Made by a program: the position numbers and the translations under genes. From Chitinophaga flava (GTDB lineage Bacteria; Bacteroidota; Bacteroidia; Chitinophagales; Chitinophagaceae), in assembly GCF_003308995.1 (NCBI RefSeq), contig NZ_QFFJ01000002.1, positions 1,922,001 to 1,986,000 on the forward strand: a stretch of DNA of 64,000 nucleotides, given 5' to 3'. Shown here piece by piece: positions 16,326 to 24,441 of this stretch (positions are counted from its first letter, which is position 1; each line of letters begins with the position of its first letter). The notes below the pieces were generated by a model that was not told where the DNA came from, made no database searches, and saw only the letters and a program-made list of their open reading frames with translations.

Positions 16326-17372
16326 TTATTCAATTGCTTTTATCAAAGAGATGAATGTCGGGAAGTGATCGGAGAAACCACCCGCATAGTTATCAAAATC
16401 GTAGGTCCGTTTGGGATAGCCCTTATAACGGCCACTGGTCTGTATCATATCATCCCGTTTAAAAATATTGGCTTTATAAAAACGGAACTGTCCTTCTTTT
16501 TTTGACAACAGATTCTGGGAGATGACGATCTGGTCGAATAATGCCCAGGCATCCTGATAGGCGAGGGTGCCGATACCTTTGTTGTAGAAAGATACCCATG
16601 GATTGAAAAGTTCACCGGCTTTCAGCTTTTGCTGATCACCGCCGGCTTTCAGCACGCGGGTAAGGCTTTCATTGGTAGGGTTGTCATTGAGGTCACCCAT
16701 CACTACGATATTGGCATCGGGTTCCTGCTGCAACACGGAGTCAATAAGTGTACGACAGACATTTGCTGCAATAGCGCGCAATGGCGCGGAAGCCGCTTCA
16801 CCACCCAGTCTGGAAGGCCAGTGGTTTACCAGCACGTGCAACGTTTGTCCGTCGAGGTTACCTTTTACCCACAATACATCTCTTGTTTTATGACGGTTGC
16901 CGGCCGCATCTGCAGGGAGTTCTACCGGCAGGGGAGCACTGTGTTCCACCTTAAAATGCCGGGGATTATACAGGAGTCCTACATCTACGCCTCTGGCATC
17001 AGGAGAATTATAGTGCACGATTTCATAACCACGGTCTTTTAATAACGGGTGTTGTGTAAGATCTTCCAGCACGCCACGGGTCTCTATTTCCGCTACGCCA
17101 AGAATAGTCAGTCCTTCCGGAGAAATGTTGGTGCCAATATCTTTTATTACGCTGGCGAGGTTTTTAACCTTGTCAAGATATACTTCACCGGTATATCGTT
17201 TCTGTCCCTGCGGCAGAAATTCATAATCGTTTACCCCTTGCTGATGGGTAGTGTCGTAAAAGTTTTCCAGGTTATAAAACCCGATGTTGACTACTTTATA
17301 CTGTTTGCTTTGAGCATAGGTGCAGGTCACGGCCAAGCACAGAGATAGCCATAATAATCCTCTTCTGATCAT
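16326..17372 (-). CDS. Secreted endonuclease/exonuclease/phosphatase (EEP) family protein
   Basis: A 348-aa exported hydrolase. A signal peptide (MIRRGLLWLSLCLAVTCTYA) precedes an EEP/DNase I-like domain with its active-site blocks: FYNLENFYD (Asn, start of the fold), VAEIETRGV (metal-binding Glu), VNHWPSRLGG (His), VVMGDLNDNP (Asp/Asn) and FSDHFPTF (terminal Asp-His). It should cut nucleic acid, or less likely phosphoesters, in the periplasm or outside. It is divergent from the TonB receptor gene, and Pho-box-like repeats lie 59 bases upstream. With the endonuclease at 22091 it brackets the transport genes. Confidence 0.9.
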   Translation of the reverse strand: MIRRGLLWLSLCLAVTCTYAQSKQYKVVNIGFYNLENFYDTTHQQGVNDYEFLPQGQKRYTGEVYLDKVKNLASVIKDIGTNISPEGLTILGVAEIETRGVLEDLTQHPLLKDRGYEIVHYNSPDARGVDVGLLYNPRHFKVEHSAPLPVELPADAAGNRHKTRDVLWVKGNLDGQTLHVLVNHWPSRLGGEAASAPLRAIAANVCRTLIDSVLQQEPDANIVVMGDLNDNPTNESLTRVLKAGGDQQKLKAGELFNPWVSFYNKGIGTLAYQDAWALFDQIVISQNLLSKKEGQFRFYKANIFKRDDMIQTSGRYKGYPKRTYDFDNYAGGFSDHFPTFISLIKAIE

Positions 17373-17425
17373 GTGTATGCCAATGTTATGGGGCGCAAAG
17401 ATAATGGAATTTTTTCTCGCAGCTG

Positions 17426-17456
17426 ATTAGTGTTAATCAGTGTTAACTAATATTAA
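17426..17456 (-). promoter_or_regulatory. Three 10-bp-spaced TTAACA-type direct repeats (Pho-box-like)
   Basis: Read on the minus strand, towards the EEP nuclease gene: TTAATA-N4-TTAACA-N4-TTAACA, exact period 10. The pattern resembles the PhoP box of Bacillus (TTAACA-like units separated by about five bases). The same bases also form an imperfect inverted repeat (ATTAGTGTTAA and TTAACTAAT). Confidence 0.4.
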
Positions 17457-17496
17457 GAGATCGTAAACAAGTGTCTATACCGATAAAAAAATACCT

Positions 17497-17504
17497 TAGC
17501 TTTG
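17497..17504 (+). promoter_or_regulatory. Promoter -7 element of the TonB receptor gene
   Basis: TAGCTTTG is an exact TAnnTTTG element, about 98 bases before the start codon. No clear -33 TTTG is seen at the usual distance. Confidence 0.5.
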
Positions 17505-17601
17505 CGACCTTGATTTTTAAAATTATCTCTGTGCCAACAAAATCTGTTTGTAGACCTAGTGATAATAACCCGGACCAACGAATCTGTACAAATTACAATG
17601 C

Positions 17602-20130
17602 ATGAATAGATCTGCTAGGATTTTTTCCAAAAGACTGTTTACGGGAATAAGCTTGCTGCTTGCTGCTCCCGGCGTTTTTTCCCAGGTGAAGAAAGACAGT
17701 GTGGCAGCACTGGAGCTAAAGGAAGATATCAGGAGCAACATCCCCGTAATTGTATTGGACGAGAATGATGCTGACAACAATGCCGGTTCATCCGGACAAA
17801 GCATCTCCTCCATCCTTTATGGCGGCCGTGATCCTTATTATTCCGGCGTATTTAATTTTAATGCGGCCCGCTTTAAATTACGCGGTTATGATGCTTCCTA
17901 CTTTGATACCTATATCAATGGAGCGCCTGTTAAAAATCTCACCAACGGCTATACGGCCTGGAGTTTATGGGGTGGTCTCAATGATGTGATGCGCAGCCGT
18001 ATCACCAGCATTGGCCTGCGTCCTATCGATTTTGCCTACGGCGATATCGGTGGAGCCAACTACATCGACACCCGTGCATCCAAACAAAGCAAAGAGCTGA
18101 GTGTAGGTTATGCACAATCCAACCGCAACTACAACAACCGTGTAATGGCCAGCTGGTCTACCGGTCTGATGTCCAACGGATGGGCCTTTTCCGTAGCCGG
18201 TTCTTTCCGCTACGCCGGCCAGGGTTATGTAGATGGTACTTTTTATAACGGTGCTTCCTACTTCGCATCCATCGACAAAAAAATCAACAAACATCACCTG
18301 CTGTCATTCACTACCTTCGGTACGCCCACCGTTTATGGTGGACAAACCGCGGCCACACAGGAAATGTATGACCTCGCAGGTTCCAATTTCTACAATCCTT
18401 CCTGGGGTTATCAACAGGGTAAAAAAAGAAGTGCCAACTATTCCAGCAACTTCCAACCTTATTTTATCCTCAACCACGAATGGACCATCGATAATAAAAG
18501 CAGCCTGAAAACAACAGGTTCCTACTCTTTTGGTGACCGTACCCGCACCGCGCTGGACTGGTACAACGCTCCGGACCCACGCCCGGATTACTACCGCAAC
18601 TTACCCAGCTACGCCACCGATGACGCTACCCGTCAGCTGCTCACCGGTATCTTTACTAACGATGTAAATGCACGCCAGATCAACTGGGACAACTTATACG
18701 AAGTAAACCGTCACAGCATTGGCAAAGATGGTCTGCGTTCCCGTTATATTCTGGAAGACAGAATTACCGCTACACAAAAAGGTAATTTCAACTCCGTTTA
18801 TAATACCCTGCTGGATAAAAATATTGAGTTCACCGCAGGTATCTCTTATAATGTACAACAGGACCACAACTTCAAAAGAGTAAATGATCTGCTGGGTGGT
18901 GATTATTATCTCAACCTGAACCAGTTTGCTGAAAGGGACTTCCCGGGCAGCAGCCAGATGAATCAGAACGATCTGGACGATCCTAACCGTGTACTGAAAA
19001 AGAATGATAAATTCGGTTACGACTATACGTTGAACCTCAACGAAGCCAAAGCCTTTATGCAAACGGTCTTCAAATACAACCACTTCGACTTTTTCCTCTC
19101 CGGCGCTTATTCTTCCACTTCCATGTGGAGAACCGGTAATGTACGTAATGGTCTGTATCCTGATAATTCCAAAGGCAAGTCTACCGTTTACACCTTTATC
19201 AACTACGCTGCCAAAGGTGGTATCACCTGGAAAATAGATGGCCGCAACTATCTGTTCGCCAACGGCTCTTACGCTACCCGCGCACCTTTCGTGGAAAGTG
19301 TGTTCACCTCTCCGCGTATACGTAACACTGCCCAGAACGATGTTCGTTCCGAACAGATCATTGATGTGGAAGCTGGTTATGTGCTCAACTGGGAAAAGCT
19401 GAAGTTCCGTCTCAATGGTTATTATACCAACTTCAAAGATGGTATGGACGTGCTGAGCTACTACGACGACAGCTACCAGAACTTTGTGAACTATGCGCTT
19501 TCCAATATCGGTAAAGAACATTATGGTATCGAGATCGGTCTGGAAGCACCGCTGTACAAAGGTTTGAGCGTTAAAGCTGCTGCCAACATCGGACGCTACT
19601 ACTACAATACCCGTCAGAATGCAGTGGTAACTGTAGACAACAGCGCTACCGTACTGGCCAACGAAACCGTTTATTCCAAAAACTATCGCATCGGCCAGAC
19701 ACCGCAGGAAGCATATACTGTAGGACTCAACTATCAGGGTAAAAAATCCTGGTTCGTGAACCTTAACGTAAACTACTTCGATCAGATGTGGGTGAGCATG
19801 AACCCTATCAGACGTACAGAACGCGCTACCAATGGTGTTGAGCCTGGTTCCGATCTGTGGAAGAGCATCCTCGCACAGGAACAACTGTCAGGTCAAACAA
19901 CCGTAGACATCTTCGGTGGTAAAACCTTCCGTATCAAAACCGGCAAAATCAGATCTACACTGGTATTCACCGCAGGTGTCAACAATCTGCTGAATAATCA
20001 GAAAATGATTACCGGTGGTTTTGAACAGCTGCGTTTCGACTACACCGATAAGAACGTGAATAAATTCCCTGCCAAGTATTATTATGCATATGGCCTGAAC
20101 TACTTTGCTAGTCTGGCTTTGCGCATGTAA
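17602..20130 (+). CDS. TonB-dependent receptor
   Basis: Outer-membrane active transporter of 842 aa. A signal peptide (about 1-27, ending PGVFSQ) is followed by a plug domain (about 70-170; SISSILYGGRDPYYSGVFNF, LRGYDASYFDTYINGAPV) and a 22-strand barrel rich in aromatic turns, ending YYYAYGLNYFASLALRM with the usual aromatic-plus-hydrophobic end. It has no N-terminal carboxypeptidase-like domain and no STN signalling domain. The DUF5689 lipoprotein gene follows after 47 bases and is probably its surface partner. The nuclease genes on both sides suggest breakdown products of nucleic acid as the substrate; this is inference. Confidence 0.93.
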   Translation: MNRSARIFSKRLFTGISLLLAAPGVFSQVKKDSVAALELKEDIRSNIPVIVLDENDADNNAGSSGQSISSILYGGRDPYYSGVFNFNAARFKLRGYDASYFDTYINGAPVKNLTNGYTAWSLWGGLNDVMRSRITSIGLRPIDFAYGDIGGANYIDTRASKQSKELSVGYAQSNRNYNNRVMASWSTGLMSNGWAFSVAGSFRYAGQGYVDGTFYNGASYFASIDKKINKHHLLSFTTFGTPTVYGGQTAATQEMYDLAGSNFYNPSWGYQQGKKRSANYSSNFQPYFILNHEWTIDNKSSLKTTGSYSFGDRTRTALDWYNAPDPRPDYYRNLPSYATDDATRQLLTGIFTNDVNARQINWDNLYEVNRHSIGKDGLRSRYILEDRITATQKGNFNSVYNTLLDKNIEFTAGISYNVQQDHNFKRVNDLLGGDYYLNLNQFAERDFPGSSQMNQNDLDDPNRVLKKNDKFGYDYTLNLNEAKAFMQTVFKYNHFDFFLSGAYSSTSMWRTGNVRNGLYPDNSKGKSTVYTFINYAAKGGITWKIDGRNYLFANGSYATRAPFVESVFTSPRIRNTAQNDVRSEQIIDVEAGYVLNWEKLKFRLNGYYTNFKDGMDVLSYYDDSYQNFVNYALSNIGKEHYGIEIGLEAPLYKGLSVKAAANIGRYYYNTRQNAVVTVDNSATVLANETVYSKNYRIGQTPQEAYTVGLNYQGKKSWFVNLNVNYFDQMWVSMNPIRRTERATNGVEPGSDLWKSILAQEQLSGQTTVDIFGGKTFRIKTGKIRSTLVFTAGVNNLLNNQKMITGGFEQLRFDYTDKNVNKFPAKYYYAYGLNYFASLALRM

Positions 20131-20177
20131 TAGTGAAAAAGATAAAGTATAACTAAAATTATTAAACTGAATATCAG

Positions 20178-21626
20178 ATGAATAAATTGTATAAACAATT
20201 CGTACAATTCTCCGGTGCAATGCTGATGCTGGCCCTGGTTGTTGCCGGTTGTAAAAAAACTTTTGACGAACCACCCTATAAAGATGGTAATCCTGATCTG
20301 AAAGTAACCAATACCCTGGCTGAACTGCAGGCGATGTACAAAGGCGCTCCTGTAGACATCACCAATGATATAGTGTTGTCTGGTGTGGTAATCGGTGACG
20401 ACAAATCCGGAAACCTGTTCAAACAGATCGTTATCCAGGATAACACTGCTGGTATCAACATCCAGCTGGATGCCTCCAACCTGAATGCTAAATATCCTAT
20501 CGGCCGCAGAGTATTCATCAAAGCCAAAGGCCTGACCCTGGGCGCTTACGGCGGTTTGCTGGAACTGGGTTATGGTGTGAATGATTCCAAACAACCCGTA
20601 CGTATTCCGCAGGCACTGATTGACAGTTTCCTGGTAGGTGGTAGCGCCGGTAACGTAGTTGCTCCGCTGGAACTGGCCCTGGACCAGCTGAACGGCAAAT
20701 ACCAGAACATGCTGGTGAAAATCAAAAAAGCACAGGTATCAGTTGCAGATACCAGCAAAACTTTCGGTGATCCAACAAAAGGACAGGCTTATGTAAGCAT
20801 CAGTGTTCAGGATACTACCAAAGGCAGCCTGGTAATCCGCACTAGCAGCTATGCCAACTTCGCTGCTACTAAAGCACCTAAAGGCAGTGGTGAACTGACT
20901 GGTATCTATACCATCTTCAACGCAGACAATCAGCTGGTAATCCGCGATGTGACTGACGTCGCTAAAATGACTGGTGCTCGTAACGAGCCAGTTGTTCCTC
21001 CGGCTACTAACATTGAGCTGAAAACATCTCCGTTACTGATCAATTTTGATGATATCGCAACTGAACTGCCAATAGGCGTTACTGTTAGAGCCAGTGCGTC
21101 TGCTACTTATCTTGGTAATGATTCTATCGCTGCTTTCAAGAAAGCTCCTTTGAAATGGACTGACGTAGCTTTCGGATTTAAGAATTTTGCTTCCGGAACA
21201 GATATGACTTTGGACTCGGCTAAACAGTCAGCAGCTACAAACCGTGCACTTGGTGTTCGTCAGACCGGATCAGTAGAGGCGGGTGTTGCATTTGTATTTG
21301 AAATCAAAAACACTACAGGTAAAAAGAACCTGAAAATGAGCTTTAAACTGCAGTCACTGGATGCTTCCAGCGCGCGTGTGACTACCTGGGCTGTAGACTA
21401 CGGTACCGGTGATACACCTACGTCCTTCACTACTGCTAACGCTGTAGGCACAATGACTACCGGTGGTTCTACCGCTGCTAGTAACACTGTGACCGTTGAT
21501 TTCGGTAGCGCATTGGATAACAATAGTAATAAAGTATATATCCGTATTGTTACGCTGGGTAAAACCTTAAACTCTGGAAACAGAGCATCTTCTGCTATCG
21601 ATGATGTGCAGTTCTCCTGGAATTAA
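20178..21626 (+). CDS. DUF5689 domain lipoprotein with OB-fold
   Basis: A 482-aa lipoprotein (MNKLYKQFVQ..., signal ending LVVAGC). Residues about 38-255 match DUF5689: tandem OB-fold-like strands such as ITNDIVLSGVVIGDD, QIVIQDNTAGINIQLD and GRRVFIKAKGLTLG. Similar OB-folds occur beside nuclease domains in secreted nucleases. Residues about 275-482 form a beta-sandwich-like part of the choice-of-anchor or carbohydrate-binding type. It is probably on the cell surface as partner of the TonB receptor upstream. It is followed by a strong terminator, so receptor and lipoprotein form a two-gene unit. Confidence 0.86.
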   Translation: MNKLYKQFVQFSGAMLMLALVVAGCKKTFDEPPYKDGNPDLKVTNTLAELQAMYKGAPVDITNDIVLSGVVIGDDKSGNLFKQIVIQDNTAGINIQLDASNLNAKYPIGRRVFIKAKGLTLGAYGGLLELGYGVNDSKQPVRIPQALIDSFLVGGSAGNVVAPLELALDQLNGKYQNMLVKIKKAQVSVADTSKTFGDPTKGQAYVSISVQDTTKGSLVIRTSSYANFAATKAPKGSGELTGIYTIFNADNQLVIRDVTDVAKMTGARNEPVVPPATNIELKTSPLLINFDDIATELPIGVTVRASASATYLGNDSIAAFKKAPLKWTDVAFGFKNFASGTDMTLDSAKQSAATNRALGVRQTGSVEAGVAFVFEIKNTTGKKNLKMSFKLQSLDASSARVTTWAVDYGTGDTPTSFTTANAVGTMTTGGSTAASNTVTVDFGSALDNNSNKVYIRIVTLGKTLNSGNRASSAIDDVQFSWN

Positions 21627-21646
21627 TAATTAGGATTATAAAAGGC

Positions 21647-21685
21647 AAAGCCCCATTGATTTCTACAATCAATGGGGCTTTTGTA
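21647..21685 (+). terminator. Strong rho-independent terminator
   Basis: AAAGCCCCATTGAT pairs perfectly with ATCAATGGGGCTTT around a seven-base loop and is followed by a T-rich tail. It ends the TonB receptor/DUF5689 transcript. Confidence 0.93.
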
Positions 21686-21724
21686 TTTTAAGATTTAATC
21701 AATAACCCTATCTGAGGTTACGGT

Positions 21725-21970
21725 TTATTTAAACACGTCTTTCCCTTTATAATAAACGTTATACAGGCTATTGGCATCCAGGATGGCAGTTACACAATGT
21801 CCGTTGTATATGGATTGTCCTAAAGCAACTCCTCTTTTACAGGGTTTCATTTCTACTACCACTTCTTCGCCGGGAGGTAGTAGAAATTCAAAGGCTTCTG
21901 GCTCATGTATAATATACATGTCTTTTTCAGATTGATTGAGTATGGTAAACGATACGCGATCCTCACTCAT
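21725..21970 (-). CDS. Small hypothetical protein
   Basis: An 81-aa acidic, beta-rich soluble protein (MSEDRVSFTILNQ, then LLPPGEEVVVEMKPC) with no signal peptide and no family that I recognise. It has a sensible coding character and an isolated position between two terminators. Function unknown. Confidence 0.6.
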   Translation of the reverse strand: MSEDRVSFTILNQSEKDMYIIHEPEAFEFLLPPGEEVVVEMKPCKRGVALGQSIYNGHCVTAILDANSLYNVYYKGKDVFK

Positions 21971-22005
21971 AAATATTGATTAAAGGCTAACAACATTAAT
22001 GTAAA

Positions 22006-22049
22006 AAAGGCTGACCAAAGTAAAAGAATACTTTCTGGTCAGCCTTTTA
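22006..22049 (-). terminator. Terminator after the NUC1-type endonuclease gene
   Basis: AAAAGGCTGACCA and TGGTCAGCCTTTT form a perfect 13-bp stem; the minus-strand reading ends in a run of six Ts. Confidence 0.88.
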
Positions 22050-22090
22050 TATCCGTGCCTGCCGGAGGCGGCAGTTTAAAATTAATCAGT

Positions 22091-23047
22091 TTATTTGTAC
22101 AGCTTTTTCTTCAGCTGTGTTCTTACGCTTTCGGGCAGTTTCTTAAACAGGTCCAGTGGAACGCCGGCCGCTTTGGCTTTGGCTTCCAGTGTTTCTACAG
22201 TGCAGACATAGTCTTTCCATGCAGTAGTTTTTCCGGAGCCGGTATAGAGTGTGTTGTCGTTCGGCATATCTACAGCGATTACAGTAGCATTAGCGTCTAC
22301 ACGAGCCAGGTCATTGGTACCTTTAGGAATGATCACTACTACTTTCCATACTTGTTTGGGTACTGTAATCCTGCCATCGTCCAGTGTTTCCACGAAAGCA
22401 GTTTGTTTGTCTCCGCGTCCGCCTTTGCCATAAGAACCCATAACGATGAAAGCTTCATTACCGTTTTTAACAGTCTGACGGATAAAATCTTCCATATTAG
22501 CCCAGGGTATCTGGTTGAGTGAAGCAGCCTGCGGAATCATGTTGGTCATCAGGAAAGTAGCGCTGTTGGCAGGTTTAGTGGCAGTGCGGTCGCCTGAAGG
22601 GCAGTTGTGGCCGCGATCAAAACCTGTTACGCTACCGGCGTAGCTGGAGGCCAATACCTGGTACCAGCCCTTAGGAAGATTGATGTCTGATCTGAAATCA
22701 TTAGAACGATCAATAGTTCCTGGGCAATCTTCAGCCTGCAGATGCCAGCTTACCCAAACGGGGATACCGTCGTTTTTACTATAAGCTTCCATAAAATACT
22801 GTTGATCCATCAGGTAGTTCTCAAGGAGAACAAGATCTGATTTTGCATCTGTTGGATTACCCAGCAACAGGTGTCCATTATCACCAGGAACAGCGCCTGG
22901 TTCAGTAGGTGTTACAGGTGGATTTACGACAATGGTGTCTGGTTTGCCGGCCGTACCGGGAGCGGATTTGCGGATGTCATCCTTGGCACAGGCAACGATC
23001 AGTAGCAGAGCGATATAGGTCGCTAGCAGTCTAAAGTTAATTCTCAT
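22091..23047 (-). CDS. DNA/RNA non-specific endonuclease, lipoprotein
   Basis: A 318-aa sugar-non-specific endonuclease of the NUC1/NucA family, anchored by a lipoprotein signal (MRINFRLLATYIALLLIVAC, Cys20). A proline-rich spacer (about 36-58) precedes the catalytic domain. The DRGH motif (Asp144-His147, followed by NCPSGDRT) holds the general base. FLMTNMIPQAASLNQIPW carries the metal-binding asparagine. It should digest DNA and RNA at the cell surface or in the periplasm. It is a single transcription unit next to the TonB receptor/DUF5689 pair. Together with the EEP nuclease it suggests nucleic-acid feeding. Confidence 0.92.
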   Translation of the reverse strand: MRINFRLLATYIALLLIVACAKDDIRKSAPGTAGKPDTIVVNPPVTPTEPGAVPGDNGHLLLGNPTDAKSDLVLLENYLMDQQYFMEAYSKNDGIPVWVSWHLQAEDCPGTIDRSNDFRSDINLPKGWYQVLASSYAGSVTGFDRGHNCPSGDRTATKPANSATFLMTNMIPQAASLNQIPWANMEDFIRQTVKNGNEAFIVMGSYGKGGRGDKQTAFVETLDDGRITVPKQVWKVVVIIPKGTNDLARVDANATVIAVDMPNDNTLYTGSGKTTAWKDYVCTVETLEAKAKAAGVPLDLFKKLPESVRTQLKKKLYK

Positions 23048-23147
23048 CTATCCCTCGTTGTGAAATTTAAAAATGCAAAGGAAGCACTTTAATGTTAAAA
23101 CAACGTGAAATAATCAGAATAAAACGTGTATACGTGAAAGATAGTAA

Positions 23148-24302
23148 TCAGAATACTTCGTTGATGCCAAAGTAAAAGCCGGATTGGTCTCTGCCGCGGC
23201 CATAGTCCAGGCGTATATTCACCCGGTTTTTGAATTCCCACCGATAACCAATCCCGTAGCTGATCAGTGTTTCACTCAAGCTCAGTTCATTGAAGCGCGG
23301 GAATACATTGCCGCCGCCCACCCATAATACACAGCCGCTGCGGCGGTAGATACGCTGCCGTAGCTCTGCCTGGCCTGTGAGATAGTTACGGTCGCGGAAA
23401 CGGCCTTCATAATAACCACGTAGCCGGTTGGTGCCGCCAGCCTGTGACAGCAGGTTCCAGGGGACGTCGCCATTTTGTTGTTCTGCATAGATATCAGTAG
23501 CAACAATAGCACCACGCCACAAACGATGGTACCAGTCATACTGTAGTTCCAGTTTGGAGAAAACAGTTTTGTTACCCAGAAAGGAAGGGTAGAAGCGGTA
23601 GCCTACTCTTGCAAACATGCCTCTGGAGGGGTTAGGGATGAAGTCCCGTGTATCATACACTACAAATGGACCTATGCCCATGCCGAAAACATTGTCGGGC
23701 TGCATGAGCGGTTTGCCTCCTGCTGTGTCAATATCTCTGGCCTGTGCGTTTTGTATATGTATACTGGCACCTGCATAAAATTTATTGCTCAGGTTGATAC
23801 TGAAGTCTGACTGAAACTTCTCTGTAAGCAACAGGTATTTGGTATAATGATTTTTGTCGGAACCGGCGTCATAGCCAATACCCCAGTATTTGTCGGGGCG
23901 TGAGCTGAAAGAGGCTCTGATGCTCATGCGGAAACGGTCTTTAGGGAAGATGGTGGTATTGTTGATACCGATGCCATAAAAGCCGGTGAGGGATACGGAA
24001 CCGAAAACAGCTACATTGGAAACAGGCAACAAGCTGTCTGCCCGGTCGGTACGGTATTGTGCGGCTACCATTACAGCAATGCCGGCACTGGTTTCCGGTG
24101 TATATACAGGCCCACCGATAAAGCTGAGATCTACTTTTTTATGTTTCCTTTCTTCATTGGTATGTTGCAGATAGTGTAGAATGCGTTGGTACAGCCCATT
24201 GTGGACTGTTGTGTCGGTACCGCTCCGAGGAACAGTATCTTGTTGGGCCAGTGCCTTATAACTGCAACCAACAAATAGCAGAAGTAAGAGTTTTCTTATC
24301 AT
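23148..24302 (-). CDS. BamA/TamA-type outer-membrane barrel protein
   Basis: A 384-aa outer-membrane protein. The signal peptide (MIRKLLLLLFVGCSYKALAQ) requires the ATG at 24302, five codons inside the longest frame. The rest is a surface-antigen (D15/Omp85-type) barrel: VDLSFIGGPVYTPETSAGI, FVVYDTRDFIPNPSRGMFA, GGTNRLRGYYEGRFRDRNY (the conserved RLRGY of Omp85 barrels) and a final strand ending in F. No POTRA domains are present, so it is a barrel-only member. Role unknown; there are no secretion or assembly genes beside it. Confidence 0.85.
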   Translation of the reverse strand: MIRKLLLLLFVGCSYKALAQQDTVPRSGTDTTVHNGLYQRILHYLQHTNEERKHKKVDLSFIGGPVYTPETSAGIAVMVAAQYRTDRADSLLPVSNVAVFGSVSLTGFYGIGINNTTIFPKDRFRMSIRASFSSRPDKYWGIGYDAGSDKNHYTKYLLLTEKFQSDFSINLSNKFYAGASIHIQNAQARDIDTAGGKPLMQPDNVFGMGIGPFVVYDTRDFIPNPSRGMFARVGYRFYPSFLGNKTVFSKLELQYDWYHRLWRGAIVATDIYAEQQNGDVPWNLLSQAGGTNRLRGYYEGRFRDRNYLTGQAELRQRIYRRSGCVLWVGGGNVFPRFNELSLSETLISYGIGYRWEFKNRVNIRLDYGRGRDQSGFYFGINEVF

Positions 24303-24393
24303 GTGAATACCTGTCATTCAATATAACAACAATAACCAATAAACAGTTGCCAGGCATCAAAACGGAAAATGAGAACGGATAGTATAAAAGCAG

Positions 24394-24421
24394 GGCAGCC
24401 AGACAAAAATGCCTGGCTGCC
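24394..24421 (-). terminator. Terminator after the RING-domain gene
   Basis: GGCAGCCAG and CTGGCTGCC form a 9-bp stem with a 10-base A-rich loop. The minus-strand reading continues into CTGCTTTTATA, a short T run. Confidence 0.65.
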
Positions 24422-24441
24422 GTTATAAAAGGGTTAACACA

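Noticed and set aside
18694..19884. 396-codon open frame antisense to the TonB receptor gene
   Set aside because: It lies entirely inside a well-supported gene on the other strand; the product shows no family and arises from codon bias.
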